A stretch of 26,564 nt of DNA, taken from positions 1 through 26,564 of the forward strand of contig JANBTH010000212.1 in NCBI GenBank assembly GCA_027578815.1. Direction: 5' to 3'. A program made the position numbers and the translations under genes. Numbering within the stretch: position 1 is the first letter of the stretch; the number at the start of each line of letters is the position of its first letter. Source of the DNA: Coemansia sp. RSA 1804. Its lineage: Eukaryota > Kickxellomycota > Kickxellomycetes > Kickxellales > Kickxellaceae. The notes beneath the pieces are model-generated. The model saw only the letters and a list, made by a program, of their open reading frames with translations, did not search any database and was not told where the DNA came from. Below are positions 19,009 to 26,564 of this stretch, in pieces.

Positions 19009-19047
19009 GCGGCTTTTTCCGAAGACAAGAAATAAGGACTTGATGTG
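19009..19047 (-). promoter_or_regulatory. conserved distal upstream block of copy B
   Basis: GCGGCTTTTTCCGAAGA, an A-rich stretch and GGACTTGATGTG, about 267 nt upstream of the ATG; counterpart of 18116-18152. Confidence 0.5.
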
Positions 19048-19533
19048 AATTCGCGGATAAGTAAGTCCAATAAATTATATCCATATATTCAACATGTAAA
19101 CAATATTCATAAACTCCTTCTTTTTACTGCTTTTAATTTACATTCACACCGAATGTTTCCCGTTTATTTCACTTCAAAGGAATCGAATAAATCCAATGTC
19201 ATTATAATCATTATAATCAATAATTATTCAATATAAAATGGACATGGGCGGTCTCACCAACACGTCGGGAGCGGGAGTCTATTTCTTAGAAGCGGAAAAT
19301 GTTGGGCTGCAGAATCAATAAAGCAGAAATTGGAATCATCTATGACGATAGAAACATAATTTCCCACCATCATTTTTCTCCCCAACCAGAACTTTAGAGT
19401 TTTAGAAAAAATAGTTAAATGATGCAACCGCAACGAAAAGAAGCACCGCTTCCGCACTCACACCTTTCAAAGAATGAGAAAGAGAGAAAATATGGGTTGG
19501 GGCAAAAAAGAAAGTTTGACTTTTTGATCTTTC
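19048..19533. other. intergenic region with a 27-codon micro-ORF
   Basis: Mostly AT-rich. It holds a short plus-strand ORF at 19238-19321 beginning MDMGGLTNTSG and ending at TAA that overlaps an AATAAA. Its local GC content is above its surroundings. There is no homologue that I recognise, so it is not called as a gene. The rest is the 3' flank of the PDI gene. Confidence 0.35.
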
Positions 19534-21822
19534 CTAATCGGCCTTTACCAGTGTTTCAGTGCCAGTGACCGAGAGTCCTCTTCTTCTAGCAGACCTCCCA
19601 CGACGGGCAAACGCAAGGTAGACAAGCGCAATCACAGCCAGCAGGGACAATACCGCACGCATTGTCGTAGCAAACAACACGGCCCAAACAGCGTTTACGG
19701 CGGAGACAACACCGTGGACGGCTTGAATAATGATAGACTTGTTGGAATGAGAACGGAGCTTTCCAGCCACAGCGTCGCGCACAGCCATGAAGATTCCCAT
19801 CTTGGACGGCTCAATCGGCTGGCCACGCGCATCGGCCACGTAGTAGGAATCGTCGTTGGGCTGCGCAATAATGATGGCAGGCCAGTTGGCGCGGCGGACG
19901 CGGAAGACGCGCTCGATGTAGCCGTCCCACTTGTTGCCATCCACCCACGCAAACCGCACGGTAGGCGACGACGCTGCTTTGTTGTCGGTGCTGTGCTGAT
20001 GCGAGACAGCCGCCGACCGCACAATGTCGCGGTACTCGCTGACGTAGGCGTCGCCCTGCGACGTATCCAGCACCGCAAGCACCAGGTAGTCGGAGTCGTA
20101 GAACAGCGCGTCCGAGTTCTCGCGACTCAGCTCCGGCAGAATCGAGAACCGCTCCGCGTAGAACCACTCGCGCAAGTCATCGTCGCTCGACAAGTGACCA
20201 CCAAACTGGGCCACATTGCCATCCTTCAGCGCCGCAAGCACAGGCAGCGTCTTGCTGTTATCAGGTAATATCTGGCGCCCAAGCTCAGTGGTGCTTGCAA
20301 TAAGCAGCTGCTTGGACAGAAACAGCTTCTTCGCATTGGCCTTGACGTAGTCCAGCGCAGCGTGCGCCTTGCGTGCGCCAGCGGTATTGGCAGCATCGTA
20401 GGCAAACACAAACACCACATCGTGGTCCTTCTGTGCGCGATGAAGATCGTCCACCGACTGCGCGTCAACCGGATGCGCCAGCATGCGGTCCACATAGTCC
20501 AGCAGGTTCTCCAGGTCGCGGCTGCCCTTGTAGTCGTTGGTCTCGCCCTCCCACAGTATCTTCAGCGTCGGGTAACCCTGCACGCCGTGGCTGGTGCACA
20601 GCGACCCTGTCTTCTCGCAGTTGACGCTGCCAATGTTGATGCGCCCCTTGACCGAGTCCGCCAGCTTCTCCCACACAGGCGCCAGATGCTGGCAGTGCGG
20701 ACACCACTCTGCGTAGAACTTGATGAACCACGGTCCCTTGCTGGTCTTCTCTGCAAAGTTCTCCTTTGTCAGCTCAACAACCACGCCCTCGGCGTTGTAC
20801 ACAAGCGCATCGTCGGCTTTGTCTGCGCTGCCGAGCTCTGTCTTTGAGCCATCAGCAATAGTGTCAGAATCAGGCTTCTCTGCAAGAGCGTCAGTATTCG
20901 GTACGTTTTTCTCTGCCTCCTGCTGCTGCTGCTTCGCCTGCTGCTTCTCCAGATCGTTGCCAACGTCGTCCCAGTCGCGGTTGTCGTTGGCAACCACCGG
21001 CTCTGGCGTCTTGTCCTGAAGCTCACCGCTCTCCAGACGCTTGGGCAGCTTTGCCGCATACTCCTTCATCGGCTCGTACCTGTACTTGACAACCATCTCC
21101 TCCACAAACTTTCCATTGACGAAAAGGTTGATGGTTGGATATCCGTCAACGTGGTTTTCCTCACAGAGCTTCCTGTTTTCCAGACAGTTGACTTCGCCAA
21201 ACGTGATCCCACTGGCTGCTAATTCGGGAGCCAACTCATCCGTCATCTTGGTCCACTCGGGCTTCATGCGGTTGCAGTGCGGACAATACGGGGAGTAGTG
21301 TTTGACGAGCCACACACCGGTCTGCGCATTCTGCGTGAAATTCGACGCATCCAACACCACGCTGTTTTCGCTGTATTTCGACTTTGGCACCGCCGTCTTC
21401 TTATCCTTGCTGTCAGCTACCGCCTTGTCAATGAAATCAAGCGCCTCCTGCTCGCTCTTGTCGCCCTCGATAAACGCAAACCGCTTGCCATTTTGGAACG
21501 CAATAACCGACGGCCACCCAGTAACCCCGTTATCGCGGCACGTATTCATGTTCTCCGAACAATCAAGCTCTCCGAAATACACACCTTGCTCGCCAAGCTG
21601 CTGTGCGCGTAGCGATACCGCGTTCTCCCACTTTGGCTGGAATGTCCGACAGTGCGGGCAGTACGGTGAGAAATGCTTCACAAGCCACGTTCCTTCCTTG
21701 GTTGTCGACTCGAAATTCGACTTGTTTAGAATGTGAGTCTTCCCGCCCACCGGTGCGGCTTGGGCAGTCGCTTGTCCCAGCCCCAGGAGCAGGCCGCTGA
21801 GAAACAGCCGTTTCAAAAACAT
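19534..21822 (-). CDS. membrane-anchored multi-thioredoxin protein disulfide isomerase (Eps1-like)
   Basis: ER oxidoreductase that makes or rearranges disulfides in secretory proteins. The 762-residue product has a signal peptide (residues 1 to about 22, RLFLSGLLLGLG, AQA cleavage site). Three thioredoxin domains follow, with active sites SPYCPHC (Cys55/58), SPYCPHC (about 178) and AEWCPHC (about 374). Domains 2 and 3 are separated by a charged KQQQQEAEK-rich linker (about 285-340). A redox-inactive thioredoxin-like region follows, then one transmembrane segment near 715-740 (LLAVIALVYLAFA) and an Arg-rich cytosolic tail. All sites are CPHC instead of CGHC. Yeast Eps1, also a type I membrane PDI of about 700 residues, likewise has a CPHC site. 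There is no KDEL or KKXX signal at the C-terminus. The start ATG (21820-21822) is fixed by the signal peptide. Confidence 0.9.
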   Translation of the reverse strand: MFLKRLFLSGLLLGLGQATAQAAPVGGKTHILNKSNFESTTKEGTWLVKHFSPYCPHCRTFQPKWENAVSLRAQQLGEQGVYFGELDCSENMNTCRDNGVTGWPSVIAFQNGKRFAFIEGDKSEQEALDFIDKAVADSKDKKTAVPKSKYSENSVVLDASNFTQNAQTGVWLVKHYSPYCPHCNRMKPEWTKMTDELAPELAASGITFGEVNCLENRKLCEENHVDGYPTINLFVNGKFVEEMVVKYRYEPMKEYAAKLPKRLESGELQDKTPEPVVANDNRDWDDVGNDLEKQQAKQQQQEAEKNVPNTDALAEKPDSDTIADGSKTELGSADKADDALVYNAEGVVVELTKENFAEKTSKGPWFIKFYAEWCPHCQHLAPVWEKLADSVKGRINIGSVNCEKTGSLCTSHGVQGYPTLKILWEGETNDYKGSRDLENLLDYVDRMLAHPVDAQSVDDLHRAQKDHDVVFVFAYDAANTAGARKAHAALDYVKANAKKLFLSKQLLIASTTELGRQILPDNSKTLPVLAALKDGNVAQFGGHLSSDDDLREWFYAERFSILPELSRENSDALFYDSDYLVLAVLDTSQGDAYVSEYRDIVRSAAVSHQHSTDNKAASSPTVRFAWVDGNKWDGYIERVFRVRRANWPAIIIAQPNDDSYYVADARGQPIEPSKMGIFMAVRDAVAGKLRSHSNKSIIIQAVHGVVSAVNAVWAVLFATTMRAVLSLLAVIALVYLAFARRGRSARRRGLSVTGTETLVKAD

Positions 21823-22248
21823 TGTAATCTAGCGCTGTTGTTAGAAAAAAAAGGGGATGGAGGGAAATGAGCGGAATAGAGGGAAAAATAAAAAAGGAAA
21901 GAAAAAGTGAGTGCAGCGGAAGGGGAAAAGAAAAGAAAAGAAAAGAAGCGAGCGTGAGTGCGGATCAAATGCAAGCCTCACTTGATTTCGTTGAATTGAT
22001 GCTTGTCTGCACCAATCGGCATGGTGGAGAGGTTGCACCAACCAGAAAGAAGCACCAGCATCAGGCATCAATCGTCCTTTCCAACCATACAAATCTTTAT
22101 AACGTCTTTGAGATAGATTATTACAAGTTTAACAAGGCGAAAAATACTTTCCGACTCCTTGCACTTCAGCTATGGTCATGCACAATAGATCCTTTCAGCA
22201 AAATTCTAATACACAGCTTCCTCTTGGTAAGAAGAAAAGTTAAGCAGC
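21823..22248. other. intergenic region, PDI promoter side, with a (GAAAA)n repeat
   Basis: Upstream region of the PDI gene and 3' flank of the LDAH gene. Purine-rich from 21846 to 21950, with about four GAAAA units at 21925-21946. Plus-strand open frames here are not supported by any motif. Confidence 0.5.
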
Positions 22249-23202
22249 CTAGGCATCCTCAATCTCGGCAGCCAGCTCATCAGTCAGCATTCCGATCACA
22301 ACACACGCCATCTCGGCCGAATGCGCAGTCACAAAGGCGTGTGAAATGCCACCACTGCACAGCCGCACCACGCCCTGGGTGTTGACAGCGCGCATCCTCT
22401 CGTACCGATCCTCGGGCACCCACATATCGTCGGTTCCGTAGTACATTACGAACTTGCCACCAGTGCTTGCATACAGCTCCTCGTCAAGATCCACAATCCG
22501 CCGCATCTCATCGGCCGCCATCGTCAGCACGCTATTGACACACGATCCGTGGAGCATCTTATCCACCACCACACGCGTGTTGGTGTCGCCAAGGCTCTTG
22601 GACAACGACGCCAGTCTGACTATTGTGCTAGTCGGAAGCAGCCACCGGAGAACATCGATGATCCCTGCCACCACCTGCCGCACGCCAGGCCGGAACAGAA
22701 CACGCAGCTGTCTGCCGCGCGGCGTGTCCGCTATCTTGTCGACCGTCGGAAACAGACTGAACACGCGTGCCACGCGGTCGGTACGCACAGCAACGATCCG
22801 CTGCGCCATGTAGCTCCCAATACTGTGTCCGCAAAGCAGCATTCGGGGTCTCTCCTCAGTACCGTACGTCTGGTCGATTATATCAAACATAGCCAGCGTG
22901 TTGGTGACCTGGTCCTCCAGGCTGTATGTCTTGGTGCTCCGGTACTGCTGTCCGCGGTTGTCGCTAAACAGCGTGTGGCCCAAGTGCGACGTCCCAATTA
23001 TGTCCAGATCCTTTTTGAATTTCGCATGCAGTTCGTTGCAAAAGTCAATGTAGAAATCTATTAACCCTGGATTCCCCGGAATCATTAGCAGAACGGCACG
23101 CGGTCGAATTCCTGTGCATGGCCAGAACAGTACCTCGCGCACTTCGCCGCATACTGTCCAGCTGCTCCGCTGTGGTAGAGAGACCAGCGAGGCAAACGAC
23201 AT
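22249..23202 (-). CDS. lipid-droplet-associated hydrolase (LDAH family)
   Basis: Serine hydrolase of the LDAH/C2orf43 family, which sits on lipid droplets and acts in neutral-lipid (sterol ester or triacylglycerol) turnover. The 317-residue product is close to the family length. Visible motifs: the oxyanion-side PGNPGLIDFY (residues 42-51), nucleophile GHSIGSY (Ser127), the family-specific FPTVDKIADTPRGR (151-164), Asp258/259 in YYGTDDMWVP, and His288 in GGISHAF. A hydrophobic stretch between about 176 and 200 (VVAGIIDVLRWLLP) fits the known droplet-targeting region. The frame is open upstream from a TTG, but the first ATG is at 23200-23202 and gives the expected length. Confidence 0.92.
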   Translation of the reverse strand: MSFASLVSLPQRSSWTVCGEVREVLFWPCTGIRPRAVLLMIPGNPGLIDFYIDFCNELHAKFKKDLDIIGTSHLGHTLFSDNRGQQYRSTKTYSLEDQVTNTLAMFDIIDQTYGTEERPRMLLCGHSIGSYMAQRIVAVRTDRVARVFSLFPTVDKIADTPRGRQLRVLFRPGVRQVVAGIIDVLRWLLPTSTIVRLASLSKSLGDTNTRVVVDKMLHGSCVNSVLTMAADEMRRIVDLDEELYASTGGKFVMYYGTDDMWVPEDRYERMRAVNTQGVVRLCSGGISHAFVTAHSAEMACVVIGMLTDELAAEIEDA

Positions 23203-23579
23203 GTGGTAAACAGGTCTCGATTTAACCGCGGTTATCCCCAATGAACAAACCGCAATTGCCGTCTTGAAAATCAAAGAAATGGTTTAAAATATTAAAAATA
23301 AAAAAGACCAAAAAAGGCAGTTGGGGATCGAAAGAGGTGAAAAGGTTTTATTTTTGAACAAAGTTGATCGGATCTAGAATTTAATGACGTAAGGGTTCTG
23401 GTTACAACTGGAAGCGCTTTTCAAATTTTGGTATTTATTTTTTGTCATATACTATCAGCCTCTCTTAATTACCAGTAAAAACGTTTCAGTCAAACTAAAG
23501 AGAATAGGATTTTTAGAACAAAAAAGTGATTTGCTATGTATTCTACTCGCTTACTACTGGATATTGCAATTACTCCGCA
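23203..23579. other. upstream region of the LDAH gene
   Basis: AT-rich, with A-rich runs near 23290-23315. No coding sequence recognised. Confidence 0.45.
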
Positions 23580-23941
23580 TTATCTTTTAGAATTTATTCC
23601 ATCTGCAATTGTCTTTAATGCTATAGCAATGTTAGGGCTTGTGAACGTGCCGTCATCTGATTTTATTTGAAAATTCTTTCCATCTCCAACAGTGTGATAA
23701 AGTAAACGAACTGTATCACGTGTTTTCATGGGAAACGATCAGAAACTATATCGCCGGGACTATACCTGATCGTTATCTGCAACATTGGGTGAGAGGTTTT
23801 CTTTAGCTTGTTTACGTTTTATTTTTATTGAATATACCACTATAAATCCTTATTAAAAACAGGTACAACTGATGCCGGTCCTTTTATCTTGTTAAAAATG
23901 GCCACAATATCATTTCTATTTCTAACAGCCTGAGAAGACAT
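23580..23941 (-). pseudogene. decayed small gene, unrecognised
   Basis: Three coding-like pieces on the minus strand. Piece 1 (23840-23941) starts with an ATG (MSSQAVRNRNDIVAIF) and runs 33 codons. Piece 2 starts in another frame after 23850 (includes AKENLSPNVADNDQV) and meets TAG at 23760-23762, then TGA at 23739-23741. Piece 3 continues in the same frame as piece 2 past those stops: RDTVRLLYHTVGDGKNFQI to IADGINSKR, stop at 23580-23582. The composition of pieces 1 and 3 looks coding, unlike the AT-rich flanks. I read it as a gene broken by a frameshift (or an unrecognised intron) and two nonsense changes. An intact 49-codon ORF with its own ATG (23580-23729) is the alternative. Family unknown. 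Confidence 0.45.
23734..23774. repeat. 9-bp perfect inverted repeat, 23-nt loop
   Basis: AACGATCAG (23734-23742) and CTGATCGTT (23766-23774). It lies across the two in-frame stops of the decayed gene and directly upstream of the ATG of its 49-codon remnant. Confidence 0.6.
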
Positions 23942-24562
23942 GATTGTAAGTTTGCTTTCTTATGAGATTGAATTAAACACTGTTGCGCGTAGGATAGTTT
24001 ATGTAAAAAGCTATTCAAACGACAAACCCAGCGTTTATATAGTAGTAGACGTACACATATTTTATACAACATTTTAAAAATACAACACATGTAATCAATA
24101 CGTAGTAAATATGTACCAGTTTCCGTTTGTTCAGCATTACATAATTTTAATTTGCCATCCATAATGACGAATAAGTTCATACAGCTAAAAATAAGCACGA
24201 ATTTCAGACTTTTAAATGTTGAAATTTTTAATTGCATAGACAGCCTGGCACAAAAGTATTTAAAATATTAGATTCGGTGTACGGCCTATAATAATGGATT
24301 TCATGCTACAGCGACAAACTATGATATGAATGTGTATTAGCATTTGATAATGTTTTTGGCTAGTGCTTAAATAGAAAGTATGCTGAAAAGGTAAAAAAAA
24401 CCTCTTTTGCTTAGAGACGAACCCTTTTTTACCTTTTATCGTAAAGCTGTGTAATTGTTGCATGTAAATCCTAGAGTTCTGAGCTGTTGCCCGTTATTTA
24501 ATTGCTATAATAGACCTTCTCAATTCCATGTGCTAAAACATAAAACAACGATTCGACATTTT
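23942..24562. other. AT-rich gene-poor stretch
   Basis: Open frames here (minus strand, 60-117 codons) are rich in codons expected by chance in AT-rich DNA and show no family motif. The only structure that I see is the inverted repeat at 24386-24437. Confidence 0.4.
24386..24437. repeat. 13-bp perfect inverted repeat, 26-nt loop
   Basis: AAAAGGTAAAAAA (24386-24398) and TTTTTTACCTTTT (24425-24437). A potential hairpin in either strand's transcript; no known element recognised. Confidence 0.6.
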
Positions 24563-25250
24563 TTATAGGCAATCGGCTGCTTTTTTTTTGGATAGAGCAT
24601 CCAGACTCGCATAGACCATTGTGCCAGTCAATGGGTTGCTGCTGACGCTTGTTCTGCTCTCTTGCGCATCTAAGAAAAGACCGGGCTCCGAGTTGATTAT
24701 CTTTGCGCTGTTCTCAAGCACCATTAGGTTCCCTGACGATATGTCTCGGTGAATAGCGTGCTTTGTGTTGCCTGACCAGACTACATAGATAGTATGCAAA
24801 TAGCCACAGACACCATTCAAAAGCACCCAATGATTATGCTTGGATCTGCTACGAAGCTTGCCTATGCACTTGCCAATTTCAACCCCGTATTCCTCCAGAA
24901 CAAGGATATTGCAGTTTGTTGCAGCGCACTCTGGATTACATGCAATTTCTTTGCCAAACAGAACCTGCGGAATGTTTGGCACGCACATCTCGTGCAGCAG
25001 CTCATAAATATGCTGCTCAGATCTATGAGAGCTACACGACTATTAAATCTTGACAACAGCCTCAGATTTGTCAAGCTGGCCTCCATTGTGTATGTCAACG
25101 TTTGCTCTATGAACCCACAATGTTGTGCTTATTGGGAATAAAACACGACCACAAAGATAGTCACTGTCAAACAACTGTACTACGTAGTCCGCATGTTCCT
25201 TTGCTTCAACGACTACCAAAAGTATTGCCTTGCCTTTGGAGTCGCTCTGT
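24563..25250 (-). pseudogene. FunK1-type fungal protein kinase, truncated and nonsense-disrupted
   Basis: Remnant of the FunK1 family of fungal protein kinases. On the minus strand one frame reads LLVVVEAKEHADYVVQ, then EAVVKI (where the ATP-binding Val-x-Lys strand is expected). Two consecutive stops follow (TAA TAG at 25043-25045 and 25040-25042). The same frame then continues as SEQHIYELLHEMCVPNIPQVLF, the catalytic loop HRDISSGNLMV (24725-24751), and PLTGTMVYASLDAL, the activation-segment end typical of FunK1. Where the metal-binding Asp of the DFG-equivalent is expected the text is KIINSEPG, with Asn. The frame ends soon after an A9 run, before the rest of the C-lobe. It is therefore dead on several counts. 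The 5' limit is approximate. Confidence 0.75.
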
Positions 25251-25726
25251 TCTAACCTGTGTAGCCAAAAGTGGCTGCTGTAGACACCAATAATTGAGAT
25301 ACAAAAACCATACCATTTGTAAATAAAAGTAAAATAATGATTGTTATAATATCTCTGAATATCAATTTTTTTGTCTTTTTTGGAATTATTCTATTTAAAC
25401 ATTATCCTAAAACACCATCAAATGTTAATAAATACAATTGGATGCTCAATGAGTTTATTACTGTAGTACCAACCACCTGATTTTACCAGGAAATTTCAAT
25501 TAATGTCAAACACTCTTTCTCTACCTTATTTATTATAACTACTAAACTCTTTTGCTACCAAAACATTTTTTCAAAATAAATGTTCTATTCATCTTCCATA
25601 TGCAAGTATATTTAATTTTTTGGGTTTTTTGTATTCTGTATTATATGCAGTATACTTTTTTTTTACTTGATATCATGCCTCTAATGAGAAAGTTTGCATT
25701 TCGTAATATGAGCATTCTGGATATGG
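25251..25726. other. AT-rich gene-poor stretch
   Basis: Very AT-rich. The kinase frame stays open upstream to about 25397 without an ATG, with no recognisable motif. Nothing else supported. Confidence 0.4.
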
Positions 25727-25912
25727 CTACATATCAATAAGATTTTTATTTGTTTTTGGTACCAATGGTTTGTGAACCACATTAAGATTTTTGCAACCAT
25801 TACAATATTCAACGGTTGGACTATAGAAACAGCTTGATTCTTTAGTTATCTTTTTTAAGCAACTGCCTTGATTAACTTTACCTCCACAATTTTTGCATAT
25901 AACACCACACAT
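25727..25912 (-). CDS. hypothetical small Cys-rich protein (61 aa)
   Basis: Not recognised. The ORF starts with ATG and reads MCGVICKNCGGKVNQG, with seven cysteines at residues 2, 6, 9, 18, 28, 37 and 40, including CxxC pairs (CKNC, CNGC) that could bind zinc or form disulfides. The C-terminal 20 residues are Lys/Asn-rich. No signal peptide in this frame; a hydrophobic stretch just upstream (VIQAVVFAFIYL) is in a different frame, so a spliced or frameshifted secreted precursor is conceivable. Cys spacing is more regular than chance would suggest, but the surroundings are AT-rich and partly degenerate, so this may be a remnant. Confidence 0.3.
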   Translation of the reverse strand: MCGVICKNCGGKVNQGSCLKKITKESSCFYSPTVEYCNGCKNLNVVHKPLVPKTNKNLIDM

Positions 25913-26521
25913 TGTATTATCGATTGACTAAATGTAGATTGCTGGTTGGTATGGACCTGTGGTAAGTAAATAAAGGCGAATACTACTGCTTGAATAACCT
26001 TGGAATTGTTAGTTTTTTTATGTTTTGTTTGGTTTTCTACAGACAAGAAAGCGAGATGGACAAGACAAACAGACTCCCTTTTTATATGTGCGATTTTGTG
26101 TAGTGAAACCTTTACCAAGTCGGCACAACTATTTTATTGCAATAATAGTAAAAAAGGATGTTTCCGCCTTTTTCGTTGATTTCGGCATTAACTCTAACCG
26201 GAATATGAAATGTGTTAAAGATGCCGTTAATATCCTATTTCAATAGGTGAAGCGTCAAAGAAGCTTGACTCTTTACAGACAAACGCAATGGATTCTTATT
26301 ACTGGCCATGTTCGGAAGTGGAAATCTCGGCAATGTTTGAAATGATTCCTTTTTCTTCCACTTTAACAACTCCGTGTGAGCTTCCTTGGACTTCTAACTG
26401 CCGATAGCAAAGACAAGGCGTGTGTCAAATCGGCAATCAAAAAGTTTTGGGAACCAAATCTAAATACATTTGACTTCTTTTTTCAAAAAAAAAAAAAAGT
26501 AGAAAAAAGTAGTCAGCAGCC
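25913..26521. other. gene-poor stretch, 3' flank of the DRG-like gene
   Basis: AT-rich with broken open frames on both strands. A run of 14 A lies at 26485-26498. On the minus strand this is just downstream of the DRG-like stop codon. No intact gene seen. Confidence 0.4.
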
Positions 26522-26564
26522 TTAGTTCTTCTTCACTATCGACACCACGTCCTCGTCAACCAGC
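26522..26564 (-). CDS. C-terminal end of a probable DRG/Rbg-type GTPase, partial
   Basis: Only the last 13 codons are in the window: LVDEDVVSIVKKN then TAA. Ends of the form (L/E)xxEDVIQIVKK close the TGS domain of developmentally regulated GTP-binding proteins (DRG1/DRG2; Rbg1/Rbg2 in yeast), which act with ribosomes in translation. The match is short but characteristic. The gene continues beyond the window edge. Confidence 0.45.
   Translation of the reverse strand, partial: LVDEDVVSIVKKN

Larger units (their letters stand above)
17660..19047 (-). repeat. diverged tandem duplication, unit of about 0.9 kb
   Basis: Unit A (17660-18152) and unit B (18531-19047) carry the same series: upstream block, TATA block, TCAATAATGTCT start context and a 69/70-codon gene. 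Coding sequence, promoter box and distal block are conserved; the spacers between them are not. This pattern suggests selection since the duplication. Confidence 0.65.

Noticed and set aside
26025..26246. Plus-strand 73-codon open frame after a TTTCTACAG acceptor-like site
   Set aside because: No ATG, no donor partner identified, no recognisable domain.
26262..26521. Minus-strand frame with coding-like text (GVVKVEEKGIISNIAEIS) between the DRG-like stop and about 26300
   Set aside because: It meets tandem TAA codons and has no start. A faint likeness to eIF5A (EISTS) is too short to support. It may be 3' UTR or a remnant.
1..26564. tRNA, rRNA, CRISPR arrays, telomere repeats, LTR or transposase genes
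   Set aside because: No B-box-like GGTTCGANTCC in a cloverleaf, no regular spacer array, no TTAGGG runs, and no integrase or transposase motifs found by eye; small structured RNAs could still be missed without a covariance search.

Overview
The window looks like nuclear DNA of an early-diverging fungus. My best guess is a Kickxellomycotina (Coemansia-like) zoopagomycete; this is inference. The grounds are short spliceosomal introns (94-136 nt, donors GTACGT, GTAAGT, GTATGT, GTAAGC), compact gene spacing, Gln/Ser-rich tracts, a divergent F-box-like protein, a decayed FunK1-type fungal kinase, and a complete eukaryotic housekeeping set (Pex1, Tim13, prefoldin 2, AP180/CALM adaptor, multi-thioredoxin PDI). 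No bacterial, plasmid, phage, CRISPR, rRNA or tRNA feature was seen.

Layout. 2-2599(+): ANTH-domain AP180/CALM-type endocytic adaptor, four exons, 5' end outside the window. 3061-4716(+): F-box-like protein. 5618-6697(+) short-chain dehydrogenase and 6766-8001(-) ABHD/EMB8-type alpha/beta hydrolase, convergent. 8660-8956(+) Tim13-like small Tim chaperone and 9062-12331(-) peroxisomal AAA ATPase Pex1, convergent; Pex1 has a short first exon. 12813-16583(+): a 1256-residue low-complexity protein with two copies of a ~95-residue fungal domain. 16835-17206(+): prefoldin subunit 2. 17660-19047(-): a tandem duplication of a tiny unrecognised gene, its TATA region and a distal upstream block included. 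19534-21822(-): membrane-anchored PDI with three CPHC sites (Eps1-like). 22249-23202(-): lipid-droplet-associated hydrolase. 23203-26521: AT-rich, gene-poor tract with two decayed genes (one unrecognised, one FunK1 kinase) and a small Cys-rich ORF. 26522-26564(-): extreme C-terminus of a probable DRG/Rbg GTPase.

These genes are not an operon or a pathway cluster. They share themes of protein handling (Tim13, prefoldin, PDI, Pex1) and lipid or peroxisome metabolism (ABHD, LDAH, SDR, Pex1), but nothing in the sequence shows co-regulation except the duplicated pair. The most unusual observations are the Tim13-like protein that has replaced exactly the two inner cysteines of the twin CX3C motif by serine, the duplicated orphan gene with conserved promoter architecture, the doubled domain in the 12813-16583 protein, and two pseudogenes whose in-frame stops all fit C-to-T or G-to-A transitions.
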